A DNA stretch of 27,742 nucleotides, taken from the NCBI GenBank assembly GCA_027575765.1, contig JANBPT010000632.1, positions 1 through 27,742 of the forward strand. The letters run 5' to 3'. Below are positions 11,001 through 20,441 of the stretch, piece by piece. The translations under genes were made by a program, and so were the position numbers. This DNA is from Tieghemiomyces parasiticus (lineage: Eukaryota > Kickxellomycota > Dimargaritomycetes > Dimargaritales > Dimargaritaceae). Under the pieces are notes generated by a model. It saw nothing but the letters and a program-made list of their open reading frames with translations. It made no database searches and had not been told where the DNA came from. Each line of letters starts with the position of its first letter. Position 1 is the first letter of the stretch.

Positions 11001-13166
11001 GTCCACATACTCAATACAGCCGCAAAGCCACATCCACCCCCTCCCCTGGTTATGTAGCTTCCTAGCCTCCTTGATATAAGCGGGGGGTTTTTTTTTTCTC
11101 ACCCCTGCGAATTCAACCGCCATGGGGTTACTGTCCGCCCCAAAGTCACAGTCAGCCAAGATTCTAGCGTAGGGGGGAGGACTACGCCACACATGGTATT
11201 TGGGGGAGGGGAGAGCGATTTAGTTTGTTTTGTATTTTTTACACAACGCTGCAATGGCCACGACGGGCACGGGGGCAGCATATCTCCGCATCCCTCCTCC
11301 CTCCTATGCTTTCTAGGATGACCAACGGGTGCTCCTGCATTGACGAAGATGAGCAGAAGGGAGGGGACTTGCCTGTGTGGCGGAGTGGTGGTGGGAAAGG
11401 GGAGGGGCAGGCGGCTTGGTTTAGTACTGGGTGGTACTAGTTTGGTCGGCGGTATTTCTAACCATCATTCGCTGGATATCCCTTAGATGTGTACATGAGT
11501 GTATGTGTATATCTTTCTTTTTATTATTATTAATATTGTACCTCGCCGGCTTCAACGCTTCACTCGCACCAGCTCGATATGCCCCTCAAGCCTAAATGGC
11601 TAATATGCTAATTATACACAAACTATGACCAACCCTGGGATATCCACTCGATAGGGGAGAGGTGAGGGGGAGGGAACAACCCGGGTCAGGCAAAGTTGTC
11701 TCAAGAGATATACTGAGTGTAAATCATGTTCCCTTCATCTACATGTGAGGTCGGCCGGCCTATCAATCGACATCAATACGATCGCCAGTGGGGGTGTGTG
11801 GTGGATAGTGGAGATGGTCATCACGGGTGGGAGAGGGACGGATTTACACCCGACCAATTAAGGGATTACTATGGTCATGGATTATAAAGAGATGGATGGG
11901 GAGAATGGGATCAGTCCCCTAGATCCCACGGAGCACGAAATTTTCGCATCTGACAAACCACGGCTGAGGAAGCCAGGCGGGTGTGCGCGTGTATGTCCAT
12001 TTCTTGGGGGAGGGGTGCGACCATGTCATCATCACTATCGCAAGTCCTGTAATAGATGGCTAGATCGCCGTACTACATTGTCAAGATGATCAAACATTCA
12101 ATGATTTTGTAGGCAGCCTGGATATGAGTGGGTTACTTCAAAAGCTACATGGGTCCGAGCCATTTAGGCTCCACCCGAGTATGGAGGGGAGAGGAGGAGG
12201 ACCCGACGTACTTTCGGGTGAATCCGGATTTATGCGAACTGATTTTTTAACACGGATAGGTACAGGTTGTTGAGTTCGGTTTCAAACCAGTCACGAATGT
12301 GAGGGGGAGGGGAGGCGGCGAGTTTTCATGTGTAGCAGTTTAGTATTCTCATGACAACGCCGCTTTGAACACGATTCAAAAAAAAACAACTAAATAATTC
12401 ATTAGACCCACCCTACGCATCGTCCTTTCACCCTTATCCCGCCGTTTTTATACTTCCGGAGCACGCGCTTAGATGTATATCGCTTAACTAAAAATATATC
12501 ACATTAGGTACCTTTCTCCTCTCTTCAATCCAACTCAACCCCTTCGGCGTTTTACCATTGCCTCAAACTGTGGTAGGAGTGCCTCCGGGGTTGGGGGGGA
12601 GTTTACTGGATATATTATTAGAGAAAGTGCAAACGAGAATAAGAGTATGAGGTGTAGTGGTGATCTTCTTGCCGGTACGATGCCCGGCAGCGCTTAGGTA
12701 CTCGTGGATCTGTAGCCTTGGTAGGCTGCAAAAGCGCGGATGATTTTTGATGAGCGGGTGTATGGTTGGACACGTGGGTCGGAAAGGAGAAAAAAGGTGG
12801 AATTAAAGCATAGCACCAGATCAATGGGCGGTGTATGTCAAAGTCTCCTAGATAACACTAAATGTTAGGAAGAGGATGTGTGTCAGGCGAACGTGGCCAG
12901 TCACGAAGATGCTGATGCTAATATGGTACTTGGTAGACGACGATGATATCGAGTATGATCCTTGTTCATTTCCCCTAATCAACTGTGCGCAGCCCCTCGA
13001 ACCTTGTGACCGAATATTCAACATCAAGGTGGGTTAGATGGTGTAGATGGCACACAAATGAGGGCGGAGTTGTCACCGTAGGTTATCGGGAGGGGGGAGA
13101 GTTTTACTTTACATCAGCCAACCTGTTAGACTAGGCTAAAGGGTGTCCGATGAGGAGAGGCGGCTA
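8001..13166. other. Intergenic, no recognised gene
   Basis: More than 5 kb holds no recognisable coding region, tRNA or repeat array on either strand. Open frames are short, overlap on both strands and match nothing I know. The minus-strand frame 8305-8652 (115 codons from an ATG) and the + frame 10325-10525 (starting MAFLLLEGARG after a TTACACAG acceptor-like site) are the least implausible, but neither is supported. Marked items inside are the alternating CA/CG tract at 9426-9451, a long T run near 11090-11098, and a CACGTG E-box at 12771-12776 far from any gene. Confidence 0.45.
9426..9451. repeat. Alternating purine-pyrimidine tract, (CA)n followed by (CG)n
   Basis: The 26 bases alternate perfectly between pyrimidine and purine: six CA units run into about six CG units and end in TA. 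Tracts of this kind are the classic substrate for left-handed Z-DNA under negative supercoiling. No gene start is recognisable next to it, so any function is unknown. It is also an ordinary compound microsatellite. Confidence 0.8.
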
Positions 13167-16100
13167 TCAGGCCCACCGAGCGGACGGAGGCGGCGTGCTG
13201 ACGTCGTACACGCATACGACCCCGTCCTGTGTTCCAGCCGCAAGATAGTTTTCTACGTTTGGGTGGACAGGACAATATGGGGGATAAACATGAGGCAATT
13301 GTGTGGTGTGAGTTACGCGGGTCAGCGGTAGATAGGTAAGACAAATATGCAAGGCATGCGATCGAGACTGGCGGGGTGGGCAGTCATGGAGGGGTAGAGG
13401 CACCGCTACCATTGGATAAGTTGTAGGCGTGTCAGGCAAACGGTTGAAGTTCTCACTGGCCATATCATGTCCGAGTGCAAAGGAGGTTGGCTCAAGGACG
13501 TCACCGCCCCCTAACGCGTTATTGTACAGACCGACTCACGCCGGGAGTATGGATACTGTCGAAGGCCCGACACGAGTAACGCCATGGCACACCACACTAG
13601 CTTCCGACATGGGGCGATGGACCTCCCCTCAGATATACCACACGCATGGTACAAGCGTGAACAATCCAGGACGGAAGTTGTTGTTTTGGTATAATAAACC
13701 CCCTACCCTGCTCATTTCCCCCCACGCAGCCCTTCAATCTTAGGGTGACAACGGAAACTTACCATACACTTCGATCATCTCAACGGAACCTCCCGCAAGG
13801 TCCAGCTCATAAAGCAACGGGGACCCCCGACCGATATCCCAAGCCTTGACCTTTGAGTCAGGGCCACCCGTAACGATATGATAAGAATTATACCAATGGA
13901 CCGAGTACACTCCCGTCTGGCTACTGGATGAGAACGGCCGTGGGTGGCGCAGAGTCGCCACCGGCTCGCGTGTAAACCGGCGGTCGTAAATGAGACACGT
14001 ATCCTCGATGCACCCAACAGCGATGTAGCGGCCACAGGGGCTAAACTCCGATAAATTGATCTCCTTGCTGAGTGCATTGATAACCTGCCCGTCTTCGCGG
14101 GCGCCATCACGGGCGTCAAGCAAGTGGAGACGGGCCCAAGAGTTCGACTCGTACGAAGGGATAGTGGTTTGCGGGGCACTGCCGAGGCTGGGGCCTGTGG
14201 CGGTGACCAGGAGTTGACTGGTAGGGTCATAGTCAATACAGTAGACGGGTCGGTCGGGAAACCTGAACTGGTGGACGTAGGCGTCGTGCGATAGGTCCCA
14301 GATGCGCACGGCGCCGGGTTGTTCAGCGGCGGGGTTGTTCTCGTGGGCCGTGACCAGCCACTGGGCGCGACCAGCTACGGTGGAGTCCCGACTGGACGGT
14401 GCTTTGACCACCATTAGGTCAGTAATGTTAAGCAGGGGCCGGTACTGCTGGGAGCGTAGGATTTCCTGTGGAGGGTCGAGGTGGCCGTTTTGAGCCACAG
14501 GGACGGTGTAAACGCGGCGATTCTCGCAGCTCACGACGGCCAGACCCTGGCCATCGCTACGAAAGACCTGGGCTAGCTTGAGCGGGTGGTCAGGAAAATT
14601 CACTGACCCGATGGCCATGTAGTCCGGGCCCGTATCCGCGCCGGGTTCGTTACCGCACCGCCAACTGCGAAGCCACTTGTCCTGCCCGTAGGATAGTAGG
14701 TAGCGGCCCGCCTGGGTGTCGAACTGCACCCCATTGACCGTCATGTACACCTCCTGCATATGGCCTGTAGGGGGGTGTCTGTAGGTCGAAGGTGGCATCG
14801 TCCGGACCAATGGGTTGGAGGCAGGACCAGCCCTATCTCTCCGCCCGCGCTGAATTTCTGCTGCTTCCGGTCCGATCATGGAGTTGAGTAAGGATAACTG
14901 TTGGTTGATGACATGTGCGGCTTCGGCTGCCGCAGCCCGGCGTGGCCGTCCGCGTGCTAACCGGAGGGGCGGCTCGGGGGCTTCACCATGCCAGGCTAAA
15001 TTACCACCCAGCTGCCGTCGTTGTGTCTGATTGTAAGTTGCGTGGGCTGCGCGCTGATTCCTTTGGTCTCCAGCTACTTCGTCAGGTGAGTGTTCCACCC
15101 ATTCGTGCGTTAAGTGTCCACGCAATTGGCACTCTCTAAAGAGGAGGGTAGACATTAGGTCTTCCTCGTTACGCCGACCCGGGAGCTTGCTTTTGCCTTG
15201 GTCGATCCACCGCTCGACAACGCCAGCCGAGCGTGCGATGGTATAGACGCTTAGGTTGTTGGGTTTGTTGTACGTCGCCTCGCAGGAGGTGGTCGCCGCT
15301 ACCGCAAACTGGACTGTCCCACGGGGGCCGGCCATGAAGGAAAAGTCCATGATGGAGCCGCTGGATCGCTTGATTCGTGCGATGCAAGGAGGCACGGTTC
15401 GGTTCCAGAGCTCGCGTATATATGCGCTACACGTTATGGAACCTGCCATTCGAAATAATGAGATGGAGCAGAGGGGTGTCAGAGGAAGCGGGGTTAGCTG
15501 GCGTTCGGTGGCAGTTAGCCCTGGGACTGTGGATGTCCGTGGGGCCGCCTTTAGAGGGTATACGTAGCATCGCGAAGAGTAGCCGCGCGTAAACCTACCA
15601 AGTTCCCGACGATGTAGCTTTGACTCGGCTGTTGAACGGTGTCGATAAGCGGTGTCCAACCTGCCATTCTGTAAAGGGCGAGCCTGGGGGGGGGGTGTCA
15701 AGTGGTTGGGAGTAAGCAGAGACGCTGTATAATTGATGTCAACTGCTGAAGACTATAAACTGAGGGCACCACCTCCTGATTAGGTCTGCTGTAAAACTTG
15801 GTTTCCTTACCTGGCTGGGCGGTTGAAGTATTGCTAGTGACCGGTTACTGGCGTCTTCGAGAGTGCGCCGTTTCCAATCGATGGCCCATGGATCCTGGCG
15901 TAAAAAAGGGGACGGACAGATAGGCCGGGGTCAATGAAGGAAGAGGTAAGATGGCAGCACATTGGCATCTCCGTGACTTACTACTACGGTAAAGACATGA
16001 CCAGGAAAAAAAACCCCCACTCAGGGAACAATACTTAGGAACGTACCGTGACCGGTGGTGTAAGCAAGCGAGGATTGGACGTTTTCCGTGTGCATTCACG

Positions 16101-17743
16101 AATATCTGTTTGACAAGGGACAGGGTAGTACCGAAAACGCAGCGGCGGGTTAGCTCAAGGAAAAAGACATTACAACTCTTATCTGAGGCCGCCCGTCATT
16201 AGGCTAACTAACATTGGACCATGTCGATGTCGAAGGGTTCCTCGGGAACGATCGGGGGCGGTAAACCTGACAGTAAAACGGCGCGATGACATAAGGTATA
16301 AATTCAAGTGAGTTAGGCCGACCATTGGGTGATCAATACGCTTTGGTAGGTGATGGGATAAGGTATTGGCAAATGCGTCTTTACAAGGCTAGTAACTTAC
16401 CGGTCCCAGCCGCAAGGCCAGGGTCAATGTCATTCTCGAGCTGATGTAACTCGATGCAGACCACGCTAACATCGCTATCGTCAGTATCAGAGAAATCAGG
16501 TAGCCCGTAGTCATCCAGCGCTGCCATACCCTCCACATCCACCATCTCTTCATCTTCGTCGCTCGAAATGGTTATGACTTCAATCCCCCGTGGTAGAGAA
16601 CGGGGTGGCGTGCTGGGGATAACCACGGGCGACATTTCGGGGACAAGGTCTATAATTGCACATGTGCAGAGGAAGGGAGAAGCGAGACAGAGCCATACAT
16701 TCAAGGGGAAGCAGCATATGTCAGAATAGACAGTATTTAACCGACGTAGGCTGCTGAATAGTCTCTAGAGACGCCACGGGAGACAACAAGGTACATACGG
16801 TCGGCCAACAGAGCTACCCGAAAGGGGCGATGTTGGGTCATCAAACTGGTTAGGCCGCGAGACTTACCTCGATGAAATCCGTGGACGATGATGGGCCGAA
16901 TAACGCTGAGAACGGACGCTGCCCGCCCGGCCAGCTGCTTGGGGTGCCCAATCATGTCACAATAAGGTGGGACCAGGACCAGTGCGAACAGCTGGTCTGT
17001 GTCCTGCAACAACTGGTAGAGCGGTGACGTCGGACAGACGTTTGGCGACCTGTTCTGGCCATCGGAGGCGGGAAACAGTGGATCGGAAGATACGGGCGAA
17101 CCCGGTGACCGTCCAGCCGGGTAGTTGGCGGCCGGGTGCACAACGTCGGGACCGAACAGGTAGGCGTGACTGTCCAGCCAGGTTTCCAGGATATCGAGAT
17201 TTTGGCGGAATTCAATGACCACCTCGGTGCCGTTAAGTTCGACGAGCCCATCCAACCAAAACATATCGGCCGTGTCATTTAACGGTGGTACCGGTAGGGA
17301 TTGTGGCGTACGGCCGAAGTTGATTCCTGGCGGGTCCCGTGGCTTTGGTGCTTCCCTTGATTTGTCCCCATGGTCGGTGGAGAGACGGGGTTTCAATTCC
17401 TGGAGCCAATTGAGGATCGCCAGACACCGACGGTACCTGTAGCAACGGAAAGATAGAGCGAGGGTATGTCATCAAAAATAAGTATGGGCGGGTTGGTAAA
17501 TATAGACAGCTGGCAGGGCCAAGGCACTGGTGCATGACGGCTCTCTTGGCCCCCGACCCTACCTGCCGACTAGGCCCCATCCCCCATAAGCTGGCGCCTG
17601 TCCTTGCAGCATAAGAAGTTTCATAGCGCAGCGAACCACGCGGCTTTGCATTTGAACAGGTCATGGCATAACGATAATGGCGTTGGCGTCCCAACTTACG
17701 CATCGAGAATGGTATAGTCGGGCTTGTATTGAGGGCGCATCAT
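13167..17743 (-). CDS. Multi-exon WD40 protein with SUMO-interaction motifs and AT-hook (candidate chromatin adaptor)
   Basis: I join seven minus-strand exons: 17743-17700, 17436-16868, 16649-16401, 16019-15982, 15894-15811, 15752-13763 and 13252-13167. Phases match at every junction and give 1019 residues. The first exon starts MMRPQYKPDYTILDA. Two valine/isoleucine motifs next to acidic runs (229-239 and 259-270) look like SUMO-interaction motifs. One WD40-like blade lies at about 460-509. A charged insertion follows, with RGRP at 595-598 (AT-hook core). Further blades run from about 660 to the end, including SVNFPDHPLKLAQVF, INLSEFSPCGRYIAVG, GVYSVHWYNSYHIVTGG, and a last strand made by splicing (EMIEVY to ENYLAAGTQDG). 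The propeller resembles DDB2/Raf1-type adaptors of cullin-4 ligases, but I do not firmly recognise the family. A three-codon uORF at 17751-17740 overlaps the start. Weakest parts are the 38-base exon 4 (GAG acceptor) and the 5' end of exon 6. Two separate genes remain possible. Confidence 0.68.
13253..13762 (-). other. Intron 6 of the WD40 gene
   Basis: The donor is GTAAGT directly after GTGTATG (exon end 13763) and the acceptor is ACGTAG before AAAACTATC (exon start 13252). Phase 1 joins G to AA and restores a WD40 strand, MIEVYENYLAAGTQDGVV. At 510 bases it is the longest intron in the gene. I see nothing else in it. Confidence 0.75.
15753..15810 (-). other. Intron 5 of the WD40 gene
   Basis: This 58-base intron has donor GTAAGG after CCAG, a CTAAT branch-like site and acceptor TTTATAG, joining phase 0 to phase 0. 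Other phase-0 acceptors downstream (after CCCCCCCCCCAG or TTTACAG) would shorten exon 6 by 13 to 22 codons, so the acceptor choice is uncertain. Confidence 0.5.
16020..16400 (-). other. Intron 3 of the WD40 gene (acceptor uncertain)
   Basis: The donor GTAAGTT after GGGACCG is clear. The proposed acceptor CCCTGAG at 16021-16020 is unusual, but it is the only one I found that gives a phase-correct micro-exon joining to exon 5. An alternative is direct splicing to 15442 (after GAATGGCAG), which is also phase-correct and would skip exons 4 and 5 and the first part of exon 6. Confidence 0.35.
16650..16867 (-). other. Intron 2 of the WD40 gene
   Basis: The donor GTAAGTC follows CATCGAG (exon end 16868) and the acceptor AATTATAG precedes ACCTTGTCC (exon start 16649). 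Length is 218 bases, and the phase 1 junction forms an aspartate codon from G and AC. Confidence 0.75.
17437..17699 (-). other. Intron 1 of the WD40 gene
   Basis: The donor GTAAGTTGGG follows CTCGATGC and the acceptor TTGCTACAG precedes GTACCGTCGG. It splits an alanine codon (GC plus G) and leads to YRRCLAILNWLQEL in frame. Length is 263 bases. Confidence 0.75.
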
Positions 17744-19108
17744 GGCTGCATGAGAAATGCCAACCCAGAGCCCACGGGACTGGCTAGAATAGCAGTATAT
17801 GTACAGGGACAGGTAGGCACGAATTACAAGCGTTGCGAGGGGTTAAACGAGTGAAGAGGTGCGGAAATCTCACAGGCAAACTCGGAGTTTGACTTGGGCG
17901 AATGCGAAGTTAGCTAGGAAGACGAACCGAAGATCTCTAATCAGCAAAGTCTGCTTGCGCGTGTGATGCCAGACACGCGGCCAGGGGCGTTGGCCTTTTG
18001 GGTTCATTTATCTTAAGCCGACTGTCCTTGCCGCTGGTCCCAGTTACTTGGGGTGAAATAGTGTGGGACGATGCAGCAGCCGGGTGGGACAGCAAGGGCA
18101 GCTGCATATACGGTAAACATCCCAGGCAAGACTGACAACCACCCTAGCGGATCCGTTCCAAGCCACGGAACGCCGCGACGTGCAAGGAGTGGCTAATCAA
18201 TGTGTCACGCACCTCACCTCACCTCGCACGGAAACCATTAACAAACCTTACGGCTAAGCGGTATGGCCCCTGCAGGTGTGCACCACGAAAGAAAGAAGCA
18301 ATGCACCAACAGCCACAGAAACGCACCTGAAAGGGAGGCGATTATAAGCCGAGGCGGAAGTTGGCTGAAAGGTGTACTTGAGGTAAAGGTATGAATGATA
18401 TATATATATATATTCGAGCAACCATTTTATCGGAAACTGGACTGGTATTAGCTTCATTAACAGGTGCCGATCAAGCTGAAAAGAGCCATCCGATTGAACT
18501 GTCTGGGGCCGCTGTTCATGCGGCAATAACCCTCTGGTCAAAGCTACTGACGGTTGTGAGGACGTTCCCGTTTAGCAGACAAGTCATCTAATTATGTTCT
18601 CTTACTGAATTAAGGTACGCTGAATCAATTTTACGGGTGTGGAAGCTCTCTCTTTCTCTCTCCCCCTTTCCTTTCCTCCCCCTACAATATCGTTTAACCA
18701 AAACAGTTCGTCATGACCTTTTTATTATCGGGTAGGCAGGGTTGATTTTTAGACTGGGTATTTCCTAACACTCCTCCCACACTACAAGGCTGGCACGATT
18801 TGTGAAAATTCGACTGGATTGAGAGCTCCCTGGGCAATCCGGTCTGCCCACATTTTACCCTGCAACTTTTATTTTTTATTTTTCCGCTGACGCGGCACTA
18901 GCAACTCAGTTTTCCTGGGCGGAGTCTTACCGAGACTTGGCTGCTTTCTATGCACGTCCTTACCTTTCCCGGGCTGACCCTTCTTAATTAACCAGGACTC
19001 GGCAGCCTTTTTCACTGCTCCGCCACCGTTTGACCGCACGAGCCGCATTGATCACTTCTCGGGGGAAATCTCCTCGCCGCGTTTGCCCAAGTCTTCGACC
19101 CCCGACAG
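17744..19108. promoter_or_regulatory. Divergent intergenic region between the WD40 gene and the mannosyltransferase
   Basis: The two genes are transcribed away from each other across about 1.37 kb, so this must hold both promoters. I see a pyrimidine-rich block on the + strand at 18645-18685 and T-rich runs at 18868-18885, a pattern common upstream of fungal starts, but no convincing TATA box for the + gene. On the minus strand, ACATATACT lies about 45 bases upstream of the WD40 start codons. No other gene is supported; the short frames at 18254-18591 overlap an AT repeat. Confidence 0.5.
18398..18413. repeat. (AT)8 microsatellite
   Basis: Eight uninterrupted AT units lie in the divergent intergenic region. 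No gene uses it as a TATA box at the expected distance. Confidence 0.9.
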
Positions 19109-20350
19109 ATGGCCGCCATGCCGTCCCTACGTCTTCTCAAGGTGCTCCTGGCCATCGGGACGATTGTGACTGTGCTGCACCTTCTCTTGTCGCCCAACCT
19201 ACCTCGCGGGTACCAGGCCGGCGTGCCCCCGGAGTCCCCTCGCTACGTGTACCACCACTATACCACGGTCAACCACTACCCGGACGCAACCGACGGGGCG
19301 GGCCAGACGCCCAACGCCACCGCCAACCACGCACCCCTTGAAGCCGCTTTGGCCTTGCCACCACTAGCGTCCACGGCCGGGCCGGTCAAGGCTTGTTTCG
19401 TGATCCTGGTCCGCAACCGTGAGCTCTTTGCCCTCCGTGCTAGCATCCGCCAGCTGGAAGACCGTTTTAATCACAAGTACCATTACCCGTACGTGTTCCT
19501 CAATGACGAGCCCTTCACAGACGAGTTTATGAGGTACATTACGCGGTTCACCAGCGGCAACGCTACCTTCGGGGTGGTACCCACCGAGCACTGGAGCTAT
19601 CCACCGTGGATCGACCAGCAAAAGGCCATCATTGCGCGGATTAAGATGGGCAACGTTATCTACGGCTCGAGCGAGTCGTACCGCCACATGTGCCGTTTCA
19701 ACTCGGGGTTTTTCTACCACCACCCGCTGCTCGCCGAATATGAGTACTACTGGCGAGTTGAACCGGGCGTGGATTTCACCTGCGATATCGACTACGATCC
19801 GTTCGTGTACATGAAGCAGCGTGACCTGACGTACGGGTTTACCATCTCCATGAAGGAAATCGCCGAAACCGTGCCGACGCTCTGGGAGACCACTCGGCAG
19901 TTTATGCGGGCCCGCCCGGGCCTCGTGGATCCCAAGCGGAACACTCTGGGCTGGGTCACGGACCAAAGCCTCGAGGCGTACAATCTTTGCCACTTTTGGT
20001 CGAATTTTGAGATTGCCCGGCTGGACTTTTTCCGGTCGGAGAAGTACCAAGCCTACTTTGATTATCTGGACCGGGCCGGTGGTTTCTTTTATGAACGCTG
20101 GGGCGATGCACCGGTGCACTCGCTGGCCGCGGCCATGTTCTTACCCAAGGAGAAGATCCACTGGTTTGACGATATCGGCTACGTCCACCAAAAGATCGAA
20201 AACTGCCCGATGGATTCCGACGTCAACTACGACAAGTGCACGTGTAACCCCATGTCTAATTTCTACCTACTCATGCCGTCGTGCACACGGGAATTCAAGG
20301 CCCTGGATGCGGACGCCTCGTTGGATATTTCGGGGCTTTTGAAACCTTAA
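19109..20350 (+). CDS. KRE2: GT15 alpha-1,2-mannosyltransferase, KRE2/MNT1 family
   Basis: This intronless 413-residue protein transfers mannose from GDP-mannose in alpha-1,2 linkage to O- and N-linked glycans in the Golgi. Residues 1-10 are a short cytosolic tail and about 11-28 a single hydrophobic anchor, giving type II topology. A stem with little conserved sequence runs to about residue 92. The catalytic domain opens with KACFVILVRNRE. It contains YPYVFLNDEPF, YYWRVEPGVDFTCDIDYDPF (E218 is in the metal-binding position known in yeast Kre2), and the family signature YNLCHFWSNFEI, where E301 matches the proposed nucleophile. H360 matches the second metal ligand. N-glycosylation sequons lie at 69 and 151. 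The start is the first of two ATGs, at 19109 and 19118; both fit. The family has several paralogues (KRE2, KTR), so the symbol denotes the family rather than a strict orthologue. Codons favour C and G endings. Confidence 0.95.
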   Translation: MAAMPSLRLLKVLLAIGTIVTVLHLLLSPNLPRGYQAGVPPESPRYVYHHYTTVNHYPDATDGAGQTPNATANHAPLEAALALPPLASTAGPVKACFVILVRNRELFALRASIRQLEDRFNHKYHYPYVFLNDEPFTDEFMRYITRFTSGNATFGVVPTEHWSYPPWIDQQKAIIARIKMGNVIYGSSESYRHMCRFNSGFFYHHPLLAEYEYYWRVEPGVDFTCDIDYDPFVYMKQRDLTYGFTISMKEIAETVPTLWETTRQFMRARPGLVDPKRNTLGWVTDQSLEAYNLCHFWSNFEIARLDFFRSEKYQAYFDYLDRAGGFFYERWGDAPVHSLAAAMFLPKEKIHWFDDIGYVHQKIENCPMDSDVNYDKCTCNPMSNFYLLMPSCTREFKALDADASLDISGLLKP

Positions 20351-20424
20351 TCTGATGGCTCTCGTTCGTCAGATTGTACCGTAGCCCCGTAATGAAACCA
20401 GGTGTACTAAGCTAGGTTATCGCT

Positions 20425-20441
20425 TATATATATATATATAT
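20425..20441. repeat. (TA)8 microsatellite downstream of the mannosyltransferase
   Basis: Uninterrupted TA units begin 75 bases after the mannosyltransferase stop codon. TA-rich blocks are common fungal 3'-end efficiency elements, so it may help polyadenylation, or it may just be a repeat. Confidence 0.85.

Noticed and set aside
12771..12776. CACGTG E-box as a possible target of the bHLH factor
   Set aside because: It is a single six-base match hundreds of bases from the nearest gene and beyond its 3' end, so chance is the simplest explanation.
13740..15701. A single-exon 653-codon WD40 gene
   Set aside because: The apparent start is TTG, the frame runs in from upstream, and the end reads through a clear GTAAGT donor into intron sequence. 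The real gene is spliced at both ends.
19364..20119. 251-codon open frame on the minus strand
   Set aside because: It is the antisense of the mannosyltransferase gene and arises from its GC-rich third positions.
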